Below, piece by piece: positions 35,061 through 44,904 of a DNA stretch of 64,000 nt; position 1 is the first letter of the stretch, and every line of letters begins with the position of its first letter. Both the position numbers and the translations under genes were made by a program. Source of the DNA: Nectonema munidae. Its lineage: Eukaryota > Nematomorpha > Nectonematoida > Nectonematidae. The notes under the pieces are model-generated. The model saw only the letters and a list, made by a program, of their open reading frames with translations. It made no database searches and had not been told where the DNA came from. Where the stretch lies: contig JAUIRK010000942.1 in NCBI GenBank assembly GCA_030549495.1, positions 62,001-126,000 on the forward strand, given 5' to 3'.

Positions 35061-36126
35061 GAAGTTTCAGAATGCTATGGTCCTAATCCATCAGGCAATG
35101 GCCAAGCAAGCATACATTATGTGCATAGATAGAGGTGTGAGACTGGTTATGTCAATCACATTCCAGAAGCTTTAATTGGAAGATATCATGACACCATAAT
35201 ATAATTTTCCTTCGACACAAAATTTTCCAATCAGATGAGAGATCATCATACTGCGCAAAAAACACTGAAAAATACAACTATAATAAATATCAATAACTCA
35301 TCTTAATTTACCGACACTCTACCAATCATACTATGTTTCAAGCTTGCAAGAAACGACCACGAAACTGGCTAGTATATATATGGTACAAGGATTTCACTTT
35401 TAACCCGTCTTATTTCGAAAATATTTTGAAAAATTGGTGAAAGTTTAAAAATATGTGTAAAATCATTTTCTCTAGACCAGAGGTAGTATTTGAAATTGTA
35501 TTTGGGTTGAATGCATTTTCTTGCATAATCGATCTATTCTTGAAAAATTGGAAATCATCTCTATGACTCCTTTTTGATTTTTTTTTATAGATTTGGATAA
35601 TTCGGCCAAAACTTTGTCAACTTTCGATTGAATGATTTAATCTGGAGCACAGGTCCCCCCTATATGTGTCTATTCTTCCAATATAGGTTTTAACCGTTCG
35701 CAGACGGAGGTATCATGCGAGCCAGAAAACTCGCACTCATTGTTGCCTGTTTTGATTCATCTCGAAATTGTTTTAAAACGTTTACAATCGTTAGTAACAG
35801 CCTCCAATTTTTCTTGTTTACCATTCCATTATTTCCAAACAAAATTATTATTAAAACTAAATATTTTTATTTACTAAATAATTGTAATATTTTAACAGCA
35901 AGATAAAATTTGTAGAAACTCAGGTTATTTTTTCTTTATTACTAATATCTTTTCTGTTTATCTAATATACCTTATGCTTTTAGTCTTCTAGTTTTCCAAC
36001 TTAAAAAATCTTGAGTTCTCTTCTTTATTTAGGCATAATTCCCCACCCATCCACTATTCTGGTATTTCTTTTTTTGAAAAACTTAAAGTTCTTTTCTTTT
36101 TTACATACTTCCTGAAACAAATACAA
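35061..36126. other. Stretch without a supported gene
   Basis: No gene was recognised. Near 35345-35375 the sequence AAGAAACGACCACGAAACTG followed by GCTAG resembles the Helitron-like end at about 42955-42983. Confidence 0.4.
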
Positions 36127-36232
36127 TTCAAAATTGACGTCAATATTTTTTGCTTATTTTACAAATTCTTCATTTGTCAACTTATCGACACCCCCCTCTC
36201 CCTGTCTTTGATTGACATCAAGTGTGAATAAC
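36127..36232. mobile_element. Diverged copy of the CRE-palindrome MITE, next to the EB-module gene
   Basis: The left end contains AAAATTGACGTCAAT and the right end TTGATTGACATCAAGTGTGA, matching the inverted-end pattern of the element at 18254-18426. The left end keeps TGACGTCA; the right is mutated to TGACATCA. It lies only about 15 bases beyond the stop codon of the EB-module gene. Confidence 0.65.
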
Positions 36233-36246
36233 AATAAAAAAATTAA

Positions 36247-39200
36247 TTAAAAATCGAGCGAACCCATGGTTATTATGGTGTTATATGTAGATTCCTCTGA
36301 CTCACTATTGTTATGAAGTTTTTCCTGTTTTAATTTTGCAATATTTTTTTTATATACATAAAAAAATAGGTATAGCGTTATTAGAAGTACTAAAGTTAAA
36401 ATTAAAATGTAGAAGTAGTAATTTATGCTCACAATATAAAATTTTATTAAATAAGCCATGAATGCATCAAAAATACTTTTTTTACATCTTTTCCCTATCT
36501 CAACCTTTATTGGAGAGCGATAAAGTTTCGTCCTCACTCTCCTATCACATTTAAACTTTTGCAAACTTTTTATCAGCGTTCTTATGATATCCTTTTGGAT
36601 TTTAATTTCCGACTGTTCATCATAATCTGTTAATTTACGACGATTCTTTTTCTTCATGAATAATTTGATTACGATGTTTTTCAGTGAATCAAAATACACC
36701 CTGGTTTGTATATAGCCAGCGTGATATCTTTGAAATTCACTCTTCAATATATTCTCCAATCTAAACTTCACTTTTACCGACTGTTTTAAACATGAATCTT
36801 TCATAGGGATTGGCAGTTTTACTTTGTAGGTGTTACAAACTTCTTTTGACCTCGGCTCGCAACCGCCCATGACATAGCTGTACTTTTTGGTGCATCTACA
36901 CTTCCCCTTTCCACACATTTGCCCCGTTGCGCACTCTCTATCTTTCTTACAGGGGTGACCCAACTTCTTGAACTTCATGCAGATGCCACCAACAGAGTAA
37001 CCATTCAAGCACCGACACAAAGACACCCTTTCCTTCTTCTTCAACTCATTTTGGCAATATCCGCTTTCGCACTGCTCATCCTCACTGCACAAACTCCCCT
37101 CTTTTTTCTTGTCTTCGCAAACCAGGCTACCACTCGAAAAAGTCTCGAATTGTCCCTTCCTGCAATTGCAGAATTCGTCCACACATCGTTCCGACTGACA
37201 CATCTCATCCCCTATGCACTCTTGGTTAAGTTCCTTTTTCTTGAAGCATTCTGCCTCCTTCTCAAAGCTCCCCTCTGCGCAGTGACACCTGCCTTCTCTA
37301 CACTCTTTGGACATACACTCCAAATCGTCGTCACACTTCTCGCCAATCACCTTGTACAACGCCTTTTCGCAGGTGAACGTTCTGGAAAAGTGCTCATTCT
37401 TGTTTATTATGTCTCTGAATCCAATCAAATACGAATCATCTTTAGTATACTTTTTATATTCCGTTTCACATTTACAACTTTCACAAGCGTCTGTGCAGAA
37501 TTTCTTATTTATTCCTAAACTATCTTTGAAGTAACCGAATTCCTTACACTTCTCCTTTCTATAAATTTCCACATCCTCTTCTGGATCAAAGAGTTTTCTT
37601 TTTGAATGGCATTTATAAATATTTTTTACTTTGATCAAACTTTCCTCAAAACCAACTCCTATTAAGTCCAGTTTATTTTTAATTATTTCTTTTATGTCCC
37701 TGTTAATATGATTATTTTTTGCTGTTGTGTAAAGCAAAACTCTAATAATTTTTTTATCTTCATTTATTTCTACTAAACTATCCAAGTATAACTTTGGTAG
37801 ATAAAGAGTCATTGACTTTGAAAATGCATTTTTTACATCTCTTTTTTGCTTTATACTGTTGAAAAGATTTGTCTTTGTTAGTATAGTGATTAAAAATGGA
37901 CAAACTGATTTTTCTTCAGTGTTGGGTAAACATTGCTCACCGTCATAGACATAGCCTTTCTGACAGACGCACCGATCCTTCAGGCATGTCTGTCCCTTTG
38001 TGGGCTCACATTTTCTAAATATATTGCCTGTGCACTTCTCTCCATAATGTAAATACTCTACGCATTTGTTATTTAAAATGAAGCCACTTTGGCAGTCACA
38101 CGTCGATTTCTTGATTCCTCTGTTACAAAAGAAGGATGCACATTGTGAGTGCAGCCTGCATTCATTTCCATACTCCAGAAGCCCTATATCTTCTCTCACC
38201 GTGCTTACTTCGTCTTCACTTTGCAGTCTTTGACATTTGTCCAAGCAAATATCTGATAAGCACTGCTCATCCCCTGAACACAACTCATCTTCTTTCTTTT
38301 TTCCATCACACCAGCCCTTTGTCTCATAATTAAAACTTGGACACTTGCACTTACCGTCCACACAGGTGTCGGTTGTGCACTCAGCATGACGCAGGCACGA
38401 CTTGCCCAATGTCTTTTTGCTCAGACATTCTCCCTCTGATACGTACTTACCCTGTTCACAAAAGCAGCGCTCTTGAAAGCAGTGGCCAGATTCACAGTCC
38501 TTTCCGTCCCTACAATTCTCAAAGATCCTTTTCTTCTTGATACACTTTGAGTCTACACAAGTCTTACTTTTGCACTCGTCAGAACGGCTACACTCTTTCT
38601 GCAACTTTTTCAAGACAATGCACTCCCCCCTTAACTCGTAGAAAAGTTTTTTGTCGCAGGAACAAACATTTTTCTTACAGGCCCCTCCCTTACACTCTTC
38701 TTTTCTAGCACAAGAGTCGCCGACTTTCTTTTTTTGAACACACTGTCGGCTGTAGAAATAATGGCCCGTCAAACACCGACACTTCTTCTCTACACACTTT
38801 CCACCTCCTTTAACAAACTGACACTCATCGTCCAAAACACAGGAAACAGATTCGAACTCTTTGCACGCTTTTGTATTGTCATCAAGCTGGCAAAAACACT
38901 TTTTCTTACAATTTTTACTTAAACACTGATCTTTTTCGGTACACTTTTCTCCTCCCTTCTTCTTTGGGTAGCATTTCTCGTTCAAATTATACTTTCCTTT
39001 CTTGCATGAACACTTAAAATCACCCCGAGTATTACAAAACCCGGAAATACAGTCTTGATTCTGATTACAACTTTCTCCAAACTTTTTAACATTCTTCAGA
39101 ATGCAACGTGTCATCTCAGCTAAATTCCCATAATCGGAAAAATAATGATTAAACTCACTTTTATATAATGGTAATATTTCAACTGATCTCTCATAAAACT

Positions 39201-39384
39201 TATTCCTATCACAGTGTGTATTTTCACATCCCTGTACCATATACAAATGCTCTTTGTCGTTAATTTTTTTATCAAGAAACTCTTTAATTCTTTCGCAAAC
39301 ATTTTCTAAAGGTGGTGCTTTTATAGAAATGGCACTGCTAAAAATCAGAGTAATGATGAAAATTATTATCTTGGTAAACTTCAT
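36247..39384 (-). CDS. Secreted or membrane-anchored EB-module cysteine-rich protein, intronless
   Basis: A single uninterrupted frame of 1045 codons. Residues 1-23 form a signal peptide (hydrophobic core IIIFIITLIFSSAIS). An N-terminal domain (about 24-95) is followed by a long tract of EB-type modules (about 100-495), each of the pattern C-x5-C-x4-C-x4-C-x-C with KKK-rich linkers such as CVQKKKVGDSC. A second tract spans about 690-860. Between and after the tracts are two ~130-residue domains without EB cysteines (about 500-680 and 865-985) that share a faint YxDSL...I pattern. Residues 989-1011 are strongly hydrophobic, and a 34-residue polar tail follows, so the protein is probably a type I membrane protein. 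EB modules are found in nematode and arthropod extracellular proteins of mostly unknown function. The lack of introns contrasts with the other host genes here. The ligand and role are unknown. Confidence 0.9.
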   Translation of the reverse strand: MKFTKIIIFIITLIFSSAISIKAPPLENVCERIKEFLDKKINDKEHLYMVQGCENTHCDRNKFYERSVEILPLYKSEFNHYFSDYGNLAEMTRCILKNVKKFGESCNQNQDCISGFCNTRGDFKCSCKKGKYNLNEKCYPKKKGGEKCTEKDQCLSKNCKKKCFCQLDDNTKACKEFESVSCVLDDECQFVKGGGKCVEKKCRCLTGHYFYSRQCVQKKKVGDSCARKEECKGGACKKNVCSCDKKLFYELRGECIVLKKLQKECSRSDECKSKTCVDSKCIKKKRIFENCRDGKDCESGHCFQERCFCEQGKYVSEGECLSKKTLGKSCLRHAECTTDTCVDGKCKCPSFNYETKGWCDGKKKEDELCSGDEQCLSDICLDKCQRLQSEDEVSTVREDIGLLEYGNECRLHSQCASFFCNRGIKKSTCDCQSGFILNNKCVEYLHYGEKCTGNIFRKCEPTKGQTCLKDRCVCQKGYVYDGEQCLPNTEEKSVCPFLITILTKTNLFNSIKQKRDVKNAFSKSMTLYLPKLYLDSLVEINEDKKIIRVLLYTTAKNNHINRDIKEIIKNKLDLIGVGFEESLIKVKNIYKCHSKRKLFDPEEDVEIYRKEKCKEFGYFKDSLGINKKFCTDACESCKCETEYKKYTKDDSYLIGFRDIINKNEHFSRTFTCEKALYKVIGEKCDDDLECMSKECREGRCHCAEGSFEKEAECFKKKELNQECIGDEMCQSERCVDEFCNCRKGQFETFSSGSLVCEDKKKEGSLCSEDEQCESGYCQNELKKKERVSLCRCLNGYSVGGICMKFKKLGHPCKKDRECATGQMCGKGKCRCTKKYSYVMGGCEPRSKEVCNTYKVKLPIPMKDSCLKQSVKVKFRLENILKSEFQRYHAGYIQTRVYFDSLKNIVIKLFMKKKNRRKLTDYDEQSEIKIQKDIIRTLIKSLQKFKCDRRVRTKLYRSPIKVEIGKRCKKSIFDAFMAYLIKFYIVSINYYFYILILTLVLLITLYLFFYVYKKNIAKLKQEKLHNNSESEESTYNTIITMGSLDF

Positions 39385-39423
39385 TGTGGGTAAAATTGAT
39401 AAAATAATGATAACATCGGGCTA

Positions 39424-39700
39424 TTATAATAATCTACTATCTCTAGCCTAGTATGTGTGTCTGTCTGTCGCTGGAAGCATTCTGATTGGTTGAAATTATT
39501 TATATATGTTTTATGTGTATTTTTATATGGTGTGATGAGTTTGTATATGTGTTTGAAGCATTCTGATTAGTTGAAATTATTTATATGTTTTGTGTGTATT
39601 TTTATATGGTCTGATGAGTTGCTTTAATCGGGCCTGTTTGTGTGTGTGTGTTTGTCACTGCAAGCTGTATGATGAACTCGCATCTGATTGGTTAATTTTA
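39424..39700. mobile_element. Helitron-like 5' end region
   Basis: The stretch CTATTATAATAATCTACTAT, then GTGTGTCTGTCTGTCGCTGG, is typical of the 5' ends of Helitron-like elements. The following TCTGATTGGTTGAAATTATT occurs here twice and again at 42867. It starts about 40 bases upstream of the EB-module start codon. Confidence 0.45.
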
Positions 39701-40560
39701 TGTCAATGGGCAATTTATATTATGGTGTGATGATAAGTTATTGATTTTTTGCATTGTTATATCTTTTCTGTTTTCTGCTCTATGATATTTCTGTTGACCA
39801 ATTCTAGTATTGTGAATTGAATTGTGATCATATTTAATGAATCAAAGTCCTTAAAAATGTTTAAAAATATATACTAATCTCAGAATTGAATTTTTTTATC
39901 AACCATATTTAAAATAATTATCAAGTTTATTACTATAGAAATGAATTTTAATTTTATTTTAAACATTTTCAGTTATTTTCCATTCAATTGTGGTATTTAT
40001 TTCGTTTGAAAATCAATCAAAACCTACCAAAAAGGAGAATCGTTAATTCAATAGTGGTAATATTTTTTGTTAAAAATCAATCAAATTTTTTAATAAAAAG
40101 TGATTTAAAATGGCTACTCACTTCAAAATTGATTTTTTTATCAACGAGAATTATATCTAGCCGGTCGTGGGGTCGTTTCGATTCTAGGAAAAAATCCCTC
40201 AAAAAATATTCCCTAGAAAAAATTCTTTTGAGAAAAAAGCCTCTACTAAAATTACAGGATATACTCAGTTCCGTCGCTGGACTTTAATTAGAGGGTCAAA
40301 TTAATTTTTTTTAATTTGACTCTAATTTAACAAATAATTGATCAAAGGCAATATTCATTGTCTTTTTTATATTCTCAATTTTTGTCTTCTTGAATAAAAA
40401 ATTCAATCAAAATATCAAAAAGAAATCAATCAAAAGATAGACAGACATGTGCGTAATCTGAAAAGCTTGTGCTTCATCATATCTCACTATTCTTTGATAG
40501 AAAGATGGACAGATATGGATAGATGTGTGATTCAAATAGCGTGTTCATCATCACATCCCA
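39701..40560. other. Gene-free stretch
   Basis: AT-rich with no gene. An inverted Helitron-like end (CTAGCCGGTCGTGGGGTCGT) occurs at about 40157-40176. Confidence 0.4.
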
Positions 40561-40569
40561 TTATTTTTC

Positions 40570-41645
40570 TCTTGAAATTTAGTTTTTAAAATGGGATCTA
40601 CATGGAATTCTAACAAGGTGGAATAAAAAAGCTTTTGAAGGCTATGTGTACTCGAAACAAAAAGAATTAGCTAATGAAGTGATGTCGTATGTATGAGTAT
40701 GAACTGCGACGTTGAGGAAACTATTGAAAAGCCCAAGTAAAAGTGAAAAACAACTAACAAGTGAATAAAGTGAACGAGCATACTCATGCTCCGGTTGTTA
40801 TGAGAATAGAAAATTTAAAAGCACTCCACCAAATGAAAAACAGAGCTAGAGATACGCAGGAAACTCCACAGCAAATAATTTGTCTTTCCGTTGAGAACAT
40901 GAGTAAAGGTCTTCATTCATACACTGAGCCACTTGAAAATAAATCTCAGACAGCGTAGGCAAAGACGCCGAAATCCTCTTCCAGTAGCGCAAAAAACAAA
41001 AGACCTCGTTATTCCTCTAAAGCAGCGTTCTCAAGCTTTTTTTCGTTAAGTACCCCTTGAGTTATAAGACCATCTTTTCGAACCCGCAATAAACTGACAA
41101 TGAACAGAATGGTAATTTATTATCTAACTCATTAAGCTACATTGTACAAATTGAAGGAACACACACTGCTAGCACTAAATTTCATATTCCACAATTACTA
41201 CTATTTAAAATACTTCTTTTGTCAGCCATCTAAGTACCCCAGGTGAGAATCCTTGCTCTAGAATATTCTTGCACAAAAAATGATGAGCAATTTCTTTTGT
41301 ATGATTCTAAATCAACAAATCAAAGAATTTTAATCTTTGGTTCCGAAAAGAGTGTTTCGTATCTACAAAAATTTTAAGATTGGTACATGGTTGGGACATT
41401 TAGTGTCACATCAAATGTGTTTTGCCAAGTGTACACTATCCATGCTTATAGGTGATCGCGCCGTACCACCTTTGTATTGCTTATTGCCAGACAAATCTGA
41501 GGCAACTTGTACATTTTTACTGGAGAAAGTACAAGCCTTCAACAACAATCTACATCCTAGAAGTATAATGATAGATTTTTAAAAAGCTATGATTAACAGA
41601 ATCACAAATGTTTTTCCCTATGCAGAAATTAAAGGATGTTTTTTC
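40570..41645 (+). pseudogene. MULE (Mutator-like) transposase relic with FLYWCH-type start
   Basis: The + strand reads KAFEGYVYSKQKE near 40630 (FLYWCH-like), then NEHTHAPVVMRIENLKALHQ, RARDTQETPQQII (40770-40870), RQRRRNPLPVAQKTK (about 40950-41005), FLLYDSKSTNQRILIFGSE (about 41290-41345), IGDRAVPPLYCLLPDKSEAT, HPRSIMIDF and AEIKGCFFHL (ends near 41645). Motif order is that of MULE transposases, with the IMIDF Asp and the H-type end. There are several frameshifts, and a small hAT-type MITE interrupts it at 41024-41262. Confidence 0.8.
41024..41262. mobile_element. hAT-type MITE inserted in the MULE relic
   Basis: The left end CAGCGTTCTCAAGC and the right end in reverse complement AGCAAGGATTCTCACC are partly matching; both lead into GTACCCC-type sequence. 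The flanks CTCTAAAG and CTCTAGAA match in 6 of 8 bases, compatible with a decayed 8-bp duplication. MULE coding sequence resumes on the other side. Confidence 0.55.
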
Positions 41646-41659
41646 CACCTTAGCAGTAT

Positions 41660-41790
41660 TATTTGTTCTTATTTTTATCAGAATGTGTTTTTCTTCATCT
41701 TCGAAGGGAATAAAGCATTCATGAAATGAAACAAAATCCTCAAAAATATTTCCCAAGAATGTGTATATTTTAATTTTTTTCAAAAGCACT
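41660..41790. repeat. Dispersed ~130-bp repeat, copy 2
   Basis: Homologous to 32924-33055 in the same orientation. It begins where the MULE coding similarity ends. Confidence 0.75.
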
Positions 41791-42229
41791 TTTTAACAAA
41801 AATCCTCAAATATGTTTTCTAAGAATACCCAAGATTAATGAAAGATGAAATTCTCAGAGGCATAAAAGAGATAAAATCTTAGCTCAAATTTCTCCACGGT
41901 GAGATGCGGAGAATTCGAGAAATGTGCAGACCTTATTTTAAGCAGTATTGAGCGCTATAGGATAGAATCAAGCAGCAGGAGGCAGTGGTAACAAGTGCCT
42001 CTGTAAGGGCAACTCGTCTCTTACCAAATATATCCCAACTACCAACCTCAAAACGAATCTCATAAGTGGACCCGAAAGGAGACTCAAGGGGCGAATACTA
42101 ATGTGGGGCGCTCTCTTACTCTTTAAGCACTACCTCGGATTCAACAAATACTTCAGATCGCATAAACATCATCTTCATTTAAAATGAGAGTCACATCTAC
42201 TTCTATCATCGGGCATATGAAACATACTA

Positions 42230-42790
42230 CAAACGAATTAAAAAAAAATTACTTTTAGATAAAGTAAATAAAAAATGGACCGTAAGTTATCCATGGAAAC
42301 GAGGTGCAAATGAATTGCCTTATAACAGATAATATGCTTTTAGGTGTTTAAAATGCACCAAAAAGTGGCTTAAGTTATTGCAAAACTTAAAACGAAGAAA
42401 TTAGTATAATCAAGGGTAAATATAAAAAACTTTGTCCATTCAAAGACATCAACGATATTTAGTGTGTTTAAAGCTCTTGCTCCACGGAAGTAAATTGCCA
42501 ACCAATTCATCTTCGGTCAGAGCATAAATTTTCCTAAGTGTACATCAAGTACATTCATGATAAAAATCACGGAGGTGTTTTAACTACTGGTTCCAAAGTT
42601 AGAGCTAAATATTGGATCTTAAACCTGAATAAATTAGCAATAGGTTTTGGATTCAAGTGTATAACGTGTAGAGTTCTAGACAAAGTAGCCTGCAAGCAAA
42701 AATGGTTTTTTTACCTAAAGAAAGGCTTCGTCCATCTTTGCCATTTGAATACATTGCAATGGATCTATTTGGACCAAAATTAATAAAGGA
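42230..42790 (+). pseudogene. BEL/Pao LTR retrotransposon fragment (linker and integrase zinc-binding region)
   Basis: The + strand reads WTVSYPWKRGANELPYNR near 42277, typical of the BEL/Pao segment between protease and RT. After a deletion, 42538-42783 read YIHDKNHGGVLTTGSKVRAK, the HHCC zinc-binding part of integrase (CITCRVLDK), and, in a shifted frame, LPFEYIAMDLFGPK. Most of RT and the integrase core are gone. Confidence 0.75.
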
Positions 42791-42837
42791 GAAATGATGT
42801 AAAACAAGATCAACCCAAACCATTAAAAATTAGATTC

Positions 42838-42983
42838 ATATATCTGTAGTGTGAGTGTCGCTTGAATCATTCTGATTGGTTGAAATTATTTATATGTTTT
42901 GTATGTATTTTTTTTGTATATACACACTACCAAGAATGCAATGTTTCGAGCGTAGCGAGAAACGACCACGGGTCCGGCTAGTT
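42838..42983. mobile_element. Short Helitron-like element
   Basis: The left part (GTGTGAGTGTCGCTTGAATC, TCTGATTGGTTGAAATTATT) matches the repeat at 39455-39600, and the right end reads CGAGCGTAGCGAGAAACGAC then CACGGGTCCGGCTAG before TTG. GACC-ACG-GGTC can form a small hairpin about six bases before a CTAG terminus followed by T, as expected for Helitron 3' ends. It would be an internally deleted, non-coding copy. Confidence 0.45.
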
Positions 42984-42989
42984 GTTTTA

Positions 42990-43515
42990 GCATTTTCAGT
43001 TTAAATTCGTCCTTTTTCATTTTAAGTTCGTCTTTTTTCATTTTAAGTTCGTCCTTTTTCATTTTAAGTTCGTCCTTTTTCATTTTAAGTTCGTCCTTTT
43101 TCATTTTAAGTTCGTCCTTTTTCATTTTAAGTTCGTCCTTTTTCATTTTAAGTTCGTCCTTTTTCATTTTAAGTTCGTCTTTTTTCATTTTAAGTTCGTC
43201 CTTTTTCATTTTAAGTTCGTCCTTTTTCATTTTAAGTTCGTCCTTTTTCATTTTAAGTTCGTCTTTTTCATTTTAAGTTCGTCTTTTTCATTTTAAGTTC
43301 GTCCTTTTTCATTTTAAGTTCGTCCTTTTTCATTTTAAGTTCGTCCTTTTTCATTTTAAGTTCGTCCTTTTTCATTTTAAGTTCGTCCTTTTTCATTTTA
43401 AGTTCGTCCTTTTTCATTTTAAGTTAGTCCTTTTTCATTTTAAGTTCGTCCTTTTTCATTTTAAGTTCGTCCTTTTTCATTTTAAGTTGGTCTTTTTTTA
43501 TTTTAAGTTTGTCCT
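42990..43515. repeat. 21-bp minisatellite, about 24 copies
   Basis: The unit TTTTAAGTTCGTCCTTTTTC plus A repeats from about 43005 to 43510 with very few changes (C/T at one site; two units lack one T near 43263 and 43283; end units diverge). Read on the - strand the unit would encode MKKDELK in frame, but the one-base deletions break the frame and no start context or gene flank is seen. Confidence 0.95.
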
Positions 43516-43835
43516 CATTAGTTTGCCTTTTTCACTATACAAAAATAAATTGTTAATTATTTTTTGTTTATCATACCTACTAAATCTTATGAAAATTGCA
43601 AAAATTTATTAATTTAAGTTTAAAAGATGATCTTAAACGTTGAAATTAAACTAACAAGTAGTACTTTTATATTTGGCTCAATTAATATGTTATGTATTCC
43701 TAGCATTTCTTCAACTCCCCTGCTCATTTAAAAAAATAAATAAAAACATTTAAAAAATACGGTAGAAACATGATATTTTAATCCACTAAAAACTCAAAAT
43801 GTTAAAAAAAATAAAGTAAAACAATTTATTAGAAA

Positions 43836-44710
43836 TTATGAATAAATATTTGGATTATACAAATGCCCAGTCGAAGCTATATTGACATTGTTCATCATAT
43901 GTCTGTAGTAGTTCGTGCAGTCAAATGTTGAAATGGTGTTGACGCCTTCTGTGATGATCGAAGAGAAGGATGTGCTTTGTGCTGAAGAAGTCATTAAGTT
44001 TCTCACCTTGTTTTTCACTTTTGAGAAAACATTCTCGCAAGGATTTAGCATAAAAGAATATGGTGATAAAAACTTCAGTATAAATTTTCCATTTTGTTGA
44101 AAAAGATCCTTTACTTTTTTACTCTTGTGAATTTTTGCGTTATCGAGGAGAATCCAAGCATCGCTTTTAATTGTAGCATCTCGATTTGACTTTTCGAATA
44201 AATTTTTTATAAATTTTAAAAACATTTTACTGTTACAAGTACCACCATCTTCTATAATTTCAGAATGAATGACTTTAAAGCAGTTAATTGCAAGAACGAG
44301 AGTAACATTGTTTCCCCTATTTGACGGAATAATCATACTTGCTCTTGTGCCTTTTTTATAACGTGCTGGTGAGCGACTCAAGTGTAAATTAAATCCGCTT
44401 TCATCAACAAATACCAATGACTCTTGTGAGCTTGGAGCTGTACTTTGAAATTCTTGAGCATAGCATTTCCTTTTAAAAACAATATCCTCCCTATTCACAG
44501 CTTCAATTTGTTTGCTAACGCGCTTTAGTGTAACTTTCAGATCATTTACTAAATAGCTATGGAGAGTACTAAAAGCTATATTTATGCTGTACTTATCTTT
44601 GATTTTGTCTCTAATTTCTTCAAGAGTCAACATTGGATTACTTTCGATTAGGCTTTCAAGATATATAAGTCTTTCAGACGTTAAAAGTTTTTTTTGTGTC
44701 CACCATGAGA
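43836..44710 (-). pseudogene. Tc1/mariner-IS630 superfamily transposase
   Basis: A 265-codon frame on the - strand carries the DDE core: LVFVDESGFNLHLSRSPAR (first Asp), AWILLDNAKIHKS (second Asp), LSPYSFMLNPCENVFSKVK (Glu). The N-terminal helix-turn-helix side extends upstream as LLTSERLIYLESLIE in the same frame but no good start codon is present before a homopolymer A-run near 44695, suggesting a frameshift. The catalytic triad is intact; terminal repeats were not found. Confidence 0.85.
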
Positions 44711-44904
44711 ACTTTTTGGATTTTCTTCATTGTTTTTATCACTATGTCTTTGAAGAATTGATTAGGCAGAGGAGTAGTTTATACCAAGAAGTTATAAATA
44801 GGTCTTCCTAATTGCAATATTTAGCATTTTAAAAGCTAGGATGCTCAAACACTTTAAGCTTTCATAGAACATAATTTACATGCACATTCACTATATATAT
44901 ATAT

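Noticed and set aside
36919-37518. 199-codon open frame on + opposite the EB gene
   Set aside because: It is the antisense shadow of the Cys-rich modules; the - strand frame has a signal peptide, modules and a transmembrane helix.
42886-43251. 121-residue MKKDELK repeat protein
   Set aside because: Open only because of the 21-bp unit; neighbouring units have one-base deletions that destroy the frame, and no gene context exists.
43836-44633. Active Tc1/mariner element
   Set aside because: The catalytic triad is intact but no start codon, complete N-terminus or terminal repeats could be found.
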